Part shown: one piece after another, positions 45,691-57,412 of the stretch | Layout of the letters: each line of letters starts with the position of its first letter | Position numbering within the stretch: position 1 is the first letter of the stretch | Assembly (NCBI GenBank): GCA_964007475.1 | Contig: OZ023274.1 | Location: 29,045,090 to 29,109,089 of the forward strand | Direction: 5' to 3' | Length of the DNA stretch: 64,000 nucleotides | Source of the DNA: Hybos culiciformis | Taxonomy: Eukaryota; Arthropoda; Insecta; Diptera; Hybotidae | The notes under the pieces: generated by a model | Database searches by the model: none | What the model saw: the letters and a program-made list of their open reading frames with translations, nothing else | Told to the model about the DNA's origin: nothing | Made by a program: the position numbers and the translations under genes

Positions 45691-47261
45691 TTGCTTTCAC
45701 TAAACTAATACTCAGCTAAAAAAAAAATTTTTTTTTTTTTTGAAAAAATTTATCTATAAAGCACGCTTTAGACCTCTAGCGAAAACGAAAACGAAAAAAC
45801 ATTTTTTCGCCAATAACTTTTTAAATATAAAAATTTTTATCCGGAAATTTTGTCAGTCGGTAAAAGATAAATTAATTGAAAATTTGCATTATTAAAAAAC
45901 ATATTTTGAATTTACAGAGTAAACATATTTCTATAGTAGAGTAACAAGGAATAACGAAAATTTTTATGCAAAAAAAAAAAATTCACCTCCCTCTTACAGG
46001 GTCCTTTCTGATTCCTTTTACTTAAGTTTTTTTCGCAGTTTTTTTTAAAATCCAAAATTAAGTACTTTTTTAAGAACAAAGTGAGTTCATTTCGTTTTAT
46101 TTTCGACTTAAAACTATTTTCTTATTTATAAAATTTTTGAAAACCGTAGAATTACTTATATTTTACAATTTTTTTAATTTTTTGTAAAGACAAAAAATTA
46201 TCATAGTTCTCTTATAAAATAAATGCATTGTTTACATTTATTTGGCCTTAAGCGCGTCATAGTTTCCCTTAAATACTCAATACTAATAAATAAAAACCAT
46301 ATGATTTTTGTTTTGCTTTAATTTTTCGATTTTAAGGATGTGAGAATTTTTTTTAAAGCTTAAAGCTAATTTGAATTTCAACCGTGATTTAAATGTGAGA
46401 AATTAAAATAATAATTTAAATTAACTTTTACTAATTTTTTGTGAAAAAAATTAAAAAAAAAAAGAAGTGAAAAATGGGGAAAAAAAAATGCATTTATTTC
46501 CGAAGGGTGCAAATCTAAAAATAAAACAATTTTTAAAATACCCAAATCGATTGATCGGTAAGTAAAACGTTGACTAATTTTTTATTTTAGTGAAATTGAT
46601 AATAAATATTATTGTCACCTGCTTTAGCAGCATTTTAGTGATATTTTTATTATCTTCTTTAATTAATTGTTGTCAAATTCTTAAAAATTTACTTATATTT
46701 ATGGTTTCAGAGCCATATTGTGGATAAAATCTGTTTTGTTGGCTATTTATTTAAAAAAAACTCTCAAAATCATCGTTGGTCTTCTGATTTAAGTTCTCAT
46801 TTTGATGAAAATGAAAATGTAAATTAACAGTTCCTCCTCAAAACTTTCGTAATTATATTTAAATATTACAGGATAAGTTTGCTGAAAATTTCGATTTATA
46901 TGTAACAGAAAATAATTTAGTAAGTAAATTAGCTTCCCTTCTTACAAACGTTGAATGTAATTTCAAATGTTGTGAAAATTTCAATAAAATTTATTTAATT
47001 CATCTTTTCATACGTGTGCGCATATATTTCATTTTTAAATTTTTTAATAAAAATGTAAAAATTGGAAAAAAAGAAATAAAATGTTTTCTGTGATGAGTTT
47101 ATAAAATTAAAAGTCTTGTTTTATTTCGTAACTTTTCAAAAAGCAACCATCCCATCCCTGATCATTTTTATTCAACACAATGATAGATTTTGCCACAAAA
47201 TATATTTTGTATGGCAGATACTTTACTTTATAAAATAGGTGTACAATGCCCCAGGAGGCCA
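45691..47261. other. No firm gene
   Basis: AT-rich. Short segments at 46490-46560, 46712-46825 and 46873-46920 could be exons of a small gene (MHLFPKGANLKIKQFLKYP before a GT; HIVDKICFVGYLF after an AG), but no family is recognised. Confidence 0.25.
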
Positions 47262-47484
47262 TTAACCCATTTATGACCACTGTTGCATTTATGCAACACT
47301 CGGATAAGATTTTAAAAAATAACCGCCAAAAAAAATTATAAGTAGGCGATGTGTTTGAAAGAATTTTTTTCAAAGTGCATTTACTAGTAGATAAGAAAGA
47401 AATATTCATTAGTTGGATCCTAACTTCTAACAGTTGTAGTGTGCTTGTGAATTTTTTTTTTTTTTTTTTATAAAAAAATTGAAG

Positions 47485-49217
47485 ATGTCGCGACGTGAAA
47501 GGTAAGTTTGTTTTTTTATTTATTATTTGTATAAACGATTTGGGATTTTTATTCCACAAAATAAAAGTTTTATCTCACTGTTAATAAAGCAAACCGAGAT
47601 TTTCTGGTTTTACCGAAAATTGTCGAGAAAACTTCGAGATAAACAATTGTGTTGCATATATGCAACAGTGTGCCATTCTAATAACTTTTTTTTTTTATTA
47701 TGTTAGATTTCTAACAACTGACGAAGCTTATGAATACTTCATGTCAATAGCATCAGATGACGAAGAGATTACAGAGGTGAAGGAGATGTTCATTGAGCCC
47801 CCCCCTTCGAATGTTATAAATTCTGACGAAGATTCCGCTGAAGAAGAATTTTTCGATGACGAAGTAGTGGTAATGTTGGCAAATGAAAGTAACAATTATG
47901 TCATTTATTGTGGGAAACCAAATCCAAATATTACAACGCAGGAAATTCGTGTCTTTTTGGGAATTCTAATAATTACTGAACAGTCCTTCAAAACGCGAAT
48001 ATTGGTCTAATGACGATGATCTTAACAATAAATTGATTTCAAACGCAATGAGACGGAATCGTTTTGAGCTGATATTCAGGTACTTACATTTTATTGATAA
48101 CGCCAAACAAGATTTAACCGATTCCATTTGGAAGCTACGCCCACTCACCGATGCTTTAAAAAAACGTTTTATAAAAAACTTTCATCCAGAACAAAATCTG
48201 GCGTATGACGAATCGATGGTACAATATTACGGACCTCATGGCTGCAAACAGTTGATAAGAGGTAAGCCAATCCGTTTTGGTTACAAAATGTGGTGTTTGA
48301 ATACACCTCTTGAGTACTTGATAAAATTTGAGATGTATCAAGGTAACAATCCGCGCTTGACATTAGACTACGCATCGAAATACGGAAAGAATATAGCACC
48401 ACTATTTGGCATGATCGACGCTTTCAATTCAAAAATAAAACACCTTCCTTTTTGTTTCTTCTTTGATAACTTATTTACTTCACCAAGAGCTTTGATGGGG
48501 CTTCAGGAGCGAAATTATCATGGAACTGGCACAATTAGACAAAATATTATCCCCAAATCTTGTCCTTTGCCTGACAAAAAAATATTACAGAAACATGAAC
48601 GTGGTACTGTTGTGAGCTGCAAAATGAATGGGAGTAGCATTAAAATCACCAAATGGGTTGATAATTCAGTTGTCTCAGTAGCTTCAACTTTATTTGGCAA
48701 ACATCCTCTCGGTAAAGCACAGCGATACTCGAGTGCAGAACGTAAATATATTTCTATTACTCGTCCAGCAGCTGTAGAAAAATACAATGGAAGTATGGGC
48801 GGAACAGACAGAATGGACCAGAATGTCAACACGTACAGAATTGGAGCTCGTGGTAAAAAATGGTGGTATTCCAAATTTACTTGGTTGGTAGATGTGTAAA
48901 TACAAAATGCCTGGATTTTACATAGACATGGAGGAAAATCTCTCGCACAATTGGAGTTTCGTAAGAGCATTGCTAAATTTTATTGCAAAACATTAGGAAC
49001 TGTGCAGCCTTCTCAAGGATATCGTAGGCCTAAGAATGAAATTGAAAATTCAGCTCGTGACGACAATGTTGGCAGAAAATAAAAGACGACGATGTGCAGG
49101 ACTCAATTGTACTTCTATAGTGAAAACCATGTGCGATAAATGCAACGTGGGCTTGTACATCGACTGCAATTTAAGATATCATTTGTGCAAATATAGATTT
49201 CTTATTGTTTTTTCTTG
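47485..49217 (+). pseudogene. piggyBac transposase (PGBD-like), two lesions
   Basis: A 17-base first exon (MSRRE, 47485-47501) is spliced over a GT-AG intron to 47707 in consistent phase, giving MSRRERFLTTDEAYEYF. An acidic N-terminal region follows, then FLGILII. A frameshift lies near 47970, then REYWSNDDDL, RYLHFIDN, NLAYDESMVQYYG (first Asp), CFFFDNLFTS (second Asp), GKPIRFGYKMW and SMGGTDRMDQN (third Asp). A stop at 48897 (after FTWLVD) precedes the C-terminal WILHRH segment. A Cys-rich finger RRRCAGLNC...CDKCNVGLYIDC ends near 49190. All catalytic residues are visible, but the frameshift and stop should inactivate it. Confidence 0.85.
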
Positions 49218-50069
49218 AAGTGAAACTTCTTTAGAGGCATTGTGATTGAGAGTGAAAAAAATGTAAGTGTCAAAAACAGAACAATTATTGTCAAAAAATA
49301 AAACAAAATTCAAACGATTATTGTCAAAATTCAAACGATTATTGTCAAAAAAAAAGGCAAAAAAAAAAAGAAAAAGAAAAAATTTATGTGTCAGCTGATG
49401 ATAAAACCGACAGCCGCTGGCAACTTAATGAAGCTTATCAGCGCAATAACCTACTCTATATTAGCTCAGAATTAAAGTCGAAAATACTATTTTTTTTTTT
49501 CGATTGAAAGGGAAATATAATTTATTTTAAATTATTGAATAACAAATATTTCATTTATTAATTATTAGTGCTAATTTTCAAAAAGTTTTTGGAATACAAA
49601 TATGTATTCTGAATAAAAATGTTCCAATGCACCTATTTTGTAGATAATTTATTTATGATATTAATTTTTCTTAGTGTAATTTGTAGTTTGTTGGTGTAAT
49701 TTATTTTTGACATTAAATTACACTAATAAAATGCAGGAGGAATATTTTTTTACAATTCTTTTTCAGAAGAAGTACTAATAAACATGAAATTTTTCAGGCA
49801 TATTTGCAAAAGTTATTTTAGGTTAAACTTTTCGGGCAACAAAAAGAAAACATGATTTAAGCCACGCTGCTGTTTTTTCATACATTATTGTCGCGAATAA
49901 CCGGAATTGTGTTTACAGCTTAAAATATAGTAGAAATCATCTGCAATCAGTGTTGCCATAAATCTAGCCATTTTGAAATAATTTTATGCTTAAAATTTTG
50001 AAATAATTTTATGCTTAAATTTTGAGCTTAAAAAGTATTTTAGAATTTTTAAATGCTTTTATCTCTAAT

Positions 50070-50475
50070 ATGGTGTTCGCATTAGGAGAATATTTGTGGA
50101 ATATGCTGTTTTCCGGAATATTTCAGGAAAATTTACTGGATTTTTCATATAAAAATATATTCCGGAATATGTATATTCCACTTTCATATTCTAGTTTGTC
50201 AGAGTTAAAATTCTATATTTATAGTTACTTTCACTCACTTTTTGAAATTTTGTTATAGTTGGCAACAATTTTTTTTGTCAAATTCGAGTCAAAATGAAAA
50301 AAAAAAAACAAAATGAAATTGATAAAAAGTGAGATAAAAAGTCAAAATTTTCAAAAACAAATTTCTAAATTTTTGTATACATCATTAAATTCCACTTCTC
50401 ATCAAATTTTGTAATGCGAACGGTAATTTGTTTTCCGGAATATAAGTGGAATTTAAATTAGAATGCGAACAAGGT
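50070..50475. mobile_element. MITE-like palindrome inside the piggyBac element
   Basis: The ends tgttcgcattaggagaatat and, inverted, tgttcgcattctaatttaaa enclose repeated ttccggaatat words on both strands. Non-coding. Borders are approximate. Confidence 0.5.
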
Positions 50476-51126
50476 ATAAGCAGTCGCTGGGTTTTAATTT
50501 TTTCTAAGCCGCCGAATTCCCCAAAACAAGTAATTTTAAGTCGACTGACCGCAGCATTCGAAGGGCAAAAATCAACTAGTCGCCGTCGAAAAAATCGATC
50601 GGCGTCATATCTTATATGCACTTGGCCATTTTAAATATTTATTTAGCCTTCCCAGAAAATACTACTTGCCATGAAGTTTCACTTCTTCCGTGTGTCCCGA
50701 GACTCACATATTTTTTAATTTTTAAATGTTTTCTTTTTTTTATTAATTCCACATATTATTTTCTTTATTACTTTCTAAAATTTTATGTTTTGTAAAGAAA
50801 ATATTTCTTATGTTTGTTATTTTTATATTTTATTATTTTGTTATTATTTTATTTTTCCGAATGGAAAATTAAAGAAAAGAATTTGTTTATAATTTTCAAT
50901 ATTTTATTAATAAAAAAAATATATGTTTTCAGAAATAAAAGAAATTTTAATTTTTTAGCTGAAATAAAGAAGAACTGGGTTCAGCCCACTGTTGCATATA
51001 TGCAACGGCACTTTTTAGATCCAGCGGGATAGGTACAGTTAATTTCCTATATGAGCGTAAACAAGCCACTAAACCAAATTTCAACTCTCTACTCCTTCTA
51101 ATTCGCTGTGGGCATTAATGGGTTAA

Positions 51127-52953
51127 TATTGAAAAATGTTTATAGGTATACAATGGAATTTATTAAATATGTTTAATTTTCATTTCGTTTATATTAAAAA
51201 TATTTCGCGACGAAATAGGAACGAACTAAACTAACCGCATTTCGTCGGAAGCAAGGATAATATATATGACTACGTCAGGATAGGCAACTGCCATACATCT
51301 GACAATATAAAAACGTGACCATTGCTGTATGCAAAAAAATTTTTTTTTGGTTTACAAAATTAAGGGCTAGTCTGAGTAAATTGCCTCATAGACACTATCA
51401 GGCTGGTATCTATTTTTAATCTTTCGGTCTTAGGATTTTGGATTACTGTTTCTTTTCTGCCTTGAGGAGAATGGTCGATTCTATTTTTATTATGTCTTTC
51501 TAGATTTTGAATTTTTATTCTTTTTATTCTTTCTCTAATTTTATCTATTTTCAACGCGGTTATTTAGAAAGTTATTGGTCAAACTTTTGTGGTAGAATGT
51601 ATGGAATTATCATTGTTGGGGTGAGCTGAAATAGTGGACTGTATTTTGTTTGGTTGAAATGAATCCACCTCCGGTCAGAATTATTCCTTTGATTCTTTAT
51701 TTCTTCGTTTTATTAAATTATTTCTTCTTGAACTTTACTAATTAAAATTTTGGGTTTTGGTTGCAAAACCCTTGACTCCTTTTTTTTCACAACAAAAAAA
51801 TATATAAAAAAACATACCCCTTTTTTTTTGCTTGCGACTTAAAAATTCCGAAGTTGACTAACGAAGATTACCAAAAAACTGAACACTCGTTCTTAGTTGC
51901 GCGCGATTCAGGGTTGTCACTTTACTGTAATTACAGCAGATCTACTGCATTTAATCTGCTTTTACTACGTCACTGTAAAGAGACGAAATCTACTGCAAAA
52001 GTTCATTTTAAAATTTATAGTACTTTTTTTGCAGCAAATTTTATACAGCGGCAATAAAATGTCAACATTTTATTATTATTAGCTGGTTAATCACAAAAAT
52101 AGTTTTATACTTCTGTGATATCTGTCTATTGGTAATGGCAGTTTTTTATTGTTCAGAACAATACAATTTTTAAAGTTTTTCTTATCAAGTCAAGTACAGT
52201 ACAAGTTATCATTGTTTTACAGTACAAGTTATCACTGTTTTAATTATTAAAGAATTGAAAAGATATGGTGCAGATAAATATGAACCGCCCTATGAATTGA
52301 TAAAATATTTTCATTTATATAAATTTGTCGATGGAAATTGGAAAATATACAAAATATTATATACTATAAATTATGAATATTTTAAAATTTATATAATACA
52401 AAATATATTATATAATATAAAATATATATAATGTAAAATATATGTATATAAAATAAAATATAAATGTATAATATAAAATATATGAAGTATGTACAATATA
52501 AAAAATATTAGTCTAAGAGCCCGTGAACCCCAGACCTTCGTTATTTTATAAAAGCTGAAAGTTTGTCAGCGCATGCTTCCAACACAGGTAAGAACGATGT
52601 GCCATTATGAAGTTTGGGTTACCGTGGCTTTGGTAGGTAAACAGTACTAAAGATGTGTAAAATGCCGATCTAAATTCGTCAAATAATAAAGTGTGATTTT
52701 TTGGTATCACCTTCAGGATATTATTAAAAATCATGTCTTTCATTGCCAGACACTTAACATAGTGGCAACCCCTTGCCAGACACCCTTAATGTTCATGAAA
52801 TTATAATTCTACTTACGTTAAACGCTGATTTTTATATATAATACTTGGGTAATAATTAGATGATGTTTCCTCATTAGCCAGACATTTTTGATAGTTCCAA
52901 CCCCTTGCCAGACAAGCATATAGGGTCCGTTGGAGTCAGCGCGAGGCAGTACA
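51127..52953. other. No gene; several short repeats
   Basis: It contains a tandem pair cagtacaagttatcattgtt (52190-52240) and an AT-rich run of tataaaatata words (52340-52500). The phrase aaccccttgccagacac (52768) recurs as aaccccttgccagacaagc (52898). No coding signal is recognised. Confidence 0.45.
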
Positions 52954-53020
52954 TCAGGGTTGGACTGGCCCACCGGGACACCGGGACATTTCCCGGTGGG
53001 CTGGTAATATTTGGGCAGAT
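52954..53020. mobile_element. Isolated hAT-like terminus
   Basis: The sequence cagggttggactggcccacc, then gggacaccgggacatttccc and ggtgggc, has the CAGGGTTGGAC start of some hAT families and an internal GC-rich palindrome. No matching end was found in the window. Confidence 0.4.
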
Positions 53021-53566
53021 AAATTAAAACTTTTTATTACTAATTATTTAAGATACAATGGAATCTGATTTAAATATATTTTGATTGGAAATGATAATAA
53101 CTTCGAAAGTACGGTACTTACCTGGGGATTATACTAGACAGTAAAACTGTCTTGACGAAGACAGTGTTTATGTGTGTTGGTGAATTTTTATTACTTTATT
53201 TATTTTAAATTCACTGTCTTCTCTGCTGTCCGGATTTAAATCTGGACAACAGAGAAGACAGTGACAAAGACAGTACAGTCGGGAAAAAATTAAAAAACAA
53301 AGAAAACTTATGATTTCTAATAAAAAAACTTAAATAAATGCCGTATTTTTTTTTTCCTGTACTAATAAAAAAACAAACGTCAAAAAAATCAAAAGGAAAA
53401 ATTCATAAATTTCAAGGATATAAAAAAATTTAATAAAAATCCCTAAATAAAAAAAATTTAAATTTTTAAAAGTGTTTCGTCGTGCGGCTAAATTTTTGTA
53501 AGTTTATCTTGAATTTACCTAGGATAAAAATAAAACTGTTAAAAAAAAACTTTTTTTTAGGTTCAA

Positions 53567-55634
53567 ATGGCTGATTTGAAACTGTCTAGTGAACAGATCG
53601 TACAATTAATTCGGTTATATCGGGAGAATGAATGCCTTTGGGACATTCAGTCTTCAGTTTACAAAAGGCACGACTTAAAAATGGCAGCTTTGGAAAAAAT
53701 TTCACGTACCATGGGGATTTCCATAGAACAAATCAAGAAAAAGTTCAAGAGCTTGAGGGGCACATATTTGCTTGAAATGAAAAAAATTTCTAAAAGCAAA
53801 AAGTCCGGTACAGGCACCGAAAATTTGTACCGCTCTAAATTATTTTGGCTTCCTGAAATGGATTTTTTGAAAAATTCAATAACAACACGTCAATCATGTC
53901 ATAATATGATAGAAACAAACGTAAGTATTGGAAAATATTATTTTTATTTTATTTTATTATTTAAAATCATAATTTCTTTTAAGTCTATGCAAAAGTTTAC
54001 ATAATAATTGCTTCACATTACTACATGAATATCAATTGCATGGGCTTTAACTACCTAAAATAAAATTAAAAAATTGTTATTCAAATATAAATTTGTTTTT
54101 TATATAATACAAAATTTTACTTACATTCCAATTTTTTTCCATTGGAAATCCACATTACCTTCACCTATCATATAGTTTGCTAATAAATTTTGAATAACAT
54201 TTCCTCGTCTGTAGCCGCTTCCAGTGTATTGTATTTCAATTGGGGTAATCGTTTTAGGCAGCACTTCAGGCTCCAAATCATCGGCAACATTTGTTACATG
54301 ATTTAACGATAAAACTGCAGTTATTTTATTTTCAATTTTGTAATTATGTAAAACACAGCACGCTTTAATAATTTTATCTACCGTATCCAACTTAACCTCA
54401 ATAGGTCTGTGGAAAATACGGAAACTGCTTGCGAGTCTACCGAAGGCACATTCAACCGTCATTCGTGCTCTACACAATCGGTAGTTGAAAATTTTTTTTG
54501 ATGGTGATAAATTTTCACATCTGGAATACGGTTTCATCATATGTTCGTCCAGTTGAAATGCATCATCGCCAACAAAAAAATATGGGATTTCCGCGCTATT
54601 GCCTGGCAGAGGTGTTGACATTGGAAAATTCATAGCACCACTTTTTATTTGATTATATAAATAAGAATTTTTGAAAATGGTGCTATCACTTGCCCTTCCA
54701 TTCGATCCCACATCGATAAATAAAAATTTACAATATGCATCCACTACCGCAAGCATAATAATGCTGTGAAATCCCTTATAATTATAAAAATTTGACCCTT
54801 CGTTTGGCGGAGCTATGATTCTAAAGTGCTTGCCATCAATCGCCCCAAGAGTATGTGGGAAATTCCAAATATTCAAAAAATTATTGGAAACATTAATCCA
54901 TTCTTCTGTTGTTGATGGTACCTTAAAGTAAAATATTGTTAGTTAATAAAAAAGTAGTTATTAAAAATATGTGTAGGTATATAAAACTTTTAAATATTTT
55001 TTTAAAATTATTATCAAATTTTTATTTGTAGGAAGACTCTCAAGAAAATTTAGAACATAATTCAAGATCAAGAAGTCTAGATTTGTCAGGAACTTGTTAT
55101 GCCGATATCGAAGATCAGAGTAATGTTTTAAAAGAAATTTCGAATGATCAAAATGTAATTTCAAGTAAAAAAAGAAAAATTATTAAAAGTGGTGGTGAAT
55201 TCGACGTTAATGAAGCAATTGACAAAGTGATAAATTTATCAAAAGAAGATGAATATGATTTATTCGGAAAAAACATTGCAATAAATATTAGAAAAATTAG
55301 CAAATCAAGTGAATTAGAAGCGGAGGAAATCATGCAATCCATAAGTCAGCTTGTTTTCAACAAATTGAGAAAAACTTTGGAAAAAAAAAGTTCTCGGCCA
55401 GCAACATCAACATCATCATTCAAATTTCCAGAGGATACGACCTCCACATTCCGATCTACACCTAATTTTGTGATTTCTCCACCACCTTTTCATGAATATT
55501 CAAACATTAGTTTTGGGTCGGAATGGACAGAAATTTCTGATCCTTCTGACACTAGAACTTCTACTACTAGAAACACCATTTTGGAAGAAGCAATAGTAAA
55601 TGCTGAAATATCAGATGATGAAAATGATTTATAA
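53567..55634 (+). CDS. MADF-domain protein of the Harbinger element, two exons
   Basis: Exon 1 (53567-53920, 118 codons) ends at GTAAGT. Exon 2 (55032-55634) starts after TTTGTAG in phase 0, giving about 318 residues. The N-terminal MADF domain is visible as LIRLYRENECLWDIQS, KMAALEKISRTMG and IKKKFKSLRGTYLLEMKK (about residues 12-75), with YRSKLFWLPEM after it. The C-terminal part has a basic KKRKIIK stretch and a BESS-like helix region (DLFGKNIAINIRKI). In Harbinger elements the MADF/Myb-like partner binds transposon ends and brings the transposase into the nucleus. The 1.1 kb intron contains the catalytic exon of the opposite-strand transposase. Confidence 0.85.
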
Positions 55635-56096
55635 TTATTTTTAAAAATTTGTTATAAAATTTTATTAGAATAAACTTTGCTAAAATTTGAAAAAATGTTA
55701 GATGCTTACTTTTAGATACTCAGGTTGTAAAGCTTCATATATTGCTTGCAATACTTCAGGAACAAACAAAGATATTGTGCTTCTAGAAATTCTGGACAAA
55801 ATTTCTAGTGATCTATATGAATCTCCAGAAGCTAAGAATCTTAATGTGACTGCTAATTTGACTCTAGCACTAATTGCAAGCCTCATTTTTGTATTTATTT
55901 TTTCAATTTTAGAGTTCACCTAAAATGAATATTATTACAAAAAAAAATTCTAAATTATATATCTTTTGAAATTAAGTTTACTTACTTTTAATAAAAGACT
56001 TTCAAATTGTACAGGTGACAATCGAACAAAATTTTGATACTGTTGATTCTCACCCCAAATCAAATCTTTTAGAAGAGTGTCCTCAACATCGTACAT
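54121..56096 (-). CDS. Harbinger transposase (HARBI1-like DDE nuclease), three exons
   Basis: Minus strand exons: 56096-55986 (from MYDVEDTL; the true start may be further upstream), 55919-55710 and 54921-54121, all phase 0 with GT-AG introns, giving at least 373 residues. Exon 2 has LAVTLRFLASGDSYRSLEI and ISRSTISLFVPEV, the helix-turn-helix region. Exon 3 has HTLGAIDGKH (first Asp, residue 136), FIDVGSNGRASDSTIF (second Asp region, 177-186), FFVGDDAF (226) and CRARMTVECAFGRL (Glu, 264). The triad is present and the length fits the family. Its 0.8 kb intron between exons 2 and 3 contains the whole second exon of the MADF gene. Confidence 0.85.
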
Positions 56097-56629
56097 GGGA
56101 CGTTTAATTAAAAAAGGATAATCCACATAGTTCTACATTTTCTTTTTTTTTTAATAGTAACATCGGTTATTTTTTTAATGATCAAAATTTTAGTTATAGC
56201 CAGTTTTTGAGATTCTGAAATGGACATGATTTTTCTTCTTTTCTTTTAATTTATAAATCCACTTTTCAACTGTTTTCAATTAAATAAAAAATTCCGAAAT
56301 CTTTATAAAACTTCAATTCAAATCAATTTTTTTTATTTCCAAGATATTTCGATTTAAATTTTTTTTATTTTGTCACTTATATAAATAAAACTACATTACA
56401 AAGTTTTTTAAAATCTTCGAAACCGTTAAAAAATTCTTCAAAAATTTTAAATGTAGGGAAAAAAAACGTAATATGGCAGCACTAATAAATCTTCTGATAA
56501 AAAAAATCTGGACAGTTAAAAAGACACCCAACTCACTGTCTTGTTTTTTTTTCTTACAAACACATACACAAAACAAACACAAAGATCCACTGTCCGGACA
56601 GTTTACTGTCTAATGTAATCTGGGGGTTA

Positions 56630-57412
56630 GTTCTAAACAATCAAACTTTGAAAATGCTGTAAACAGGAAAGTTATATTCAGAAAAATATGTTAATTAAAA
56701 AAGAAAACAGGGTAAAAAAAATATTTGTTAATTGATTCCATGAGATTCTAAGTCTCTCTAGTCCTCTTTTGTGCTAAAATATATGAAATGTATGAGATTT
56801 CCGTGGCCTACAACTCATTTGACTTAGATTTAAATAATTTAAATATTGTTTTCAATTCCAAAATTTTAGTTTATAATCGTCATGTTTGGAAAGAAAATTG
56901 AATATAGATTATTTATTCAAATAGTGTTATTAAAATTTAAAGTTCAAAACCCATATTGGAAATCAATTAAAAAAGATTTCATAAAAATTTATATTTGAAT
57001 AGTGTTAGTTGAGTTCGCAGAAACTTTAAAATTAAAAGCAACATTTATGATATCAGAAAATTTAGAAATTTGTTTAGGAGTTATTGTAACTTGATTGACA
57101 GCTAAAGAATATATCTTTCCATTAGAGTGAATATAGACGGATGGGTTCATGATTTACAAATACGTAATTTAATTTATTCCCAATATTCCAATTTAATTAA
57201 CAATAAATCTTAAAATTTTTCGTTCAGTTCCTATATTTTTTTTTATATATTATTATCAAAATTATAACGGTACAAGGACGTTTTTTTTGATTTTTTAAGT
57301 TATAAGTTGATTGAAGCAGTAATTGACTGCTTAAAAAATATTTTCTGAAATAAGATTTTTTAATAATTTAGTTTTAATTTTAGATAATAAAACAACCATT
57401 TTTGCTTCCTTT
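56630..57412. other. No gene recognised
   Basis: AT-rich intergenic DNA between the Harbinger element and the LINE. No repeat structure was identified. Confidence 0.5.

Larger units (their letters stand above)
47262..51126. mobile_element. piggyBac-type element (47266-51122), TTAA ends
   Basis: TTAA at 47262-47265 and 51123-51126 flank ends cccatttatg (left) and, inverted, cccattaatg (right). A palindrome gttgcatatatgcaac, or the close variant with ttt, is found just inside both ends (47284, 50992) and again at 47651. The plus-strand transposase lies at 47485-49200. About 1.8 kb of non-coding sequence follows, with a MITE-like palindrome at about 50070-50475. Confidence 0.85.
53118..56629. 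mobile_element. PIF/Harbinger element 2 (53121-56626), apparently intact, TTA duplication
   Basis: The left end cctggggattatactagaca and inverted right end cccccagattacattagaca are flanked by TTA at 53118-53120 and 56627-56629. It carries a two-exon MADF gene (plus) and a three-exon transposase gene (minus) whose exons alternate along the element. Both frames are open and splice phases agree. Confidence 0.9.

Noticed and set aside
46490..46920. Three-exon gene (MHLFPKGANLK..., HIVDKICFVG...)
   Set aside because: Splice-like GT and AG strings are frequent in such DNA and no family is recognised, so it is mentioned only as a possibility under the non-genic stretch.
52340..52500. AT-rich block as a replication origin or matrix attachment region
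   Set aside because: It is a simple run of tataaaatata words in an AT-rich genome, with no specific signal.
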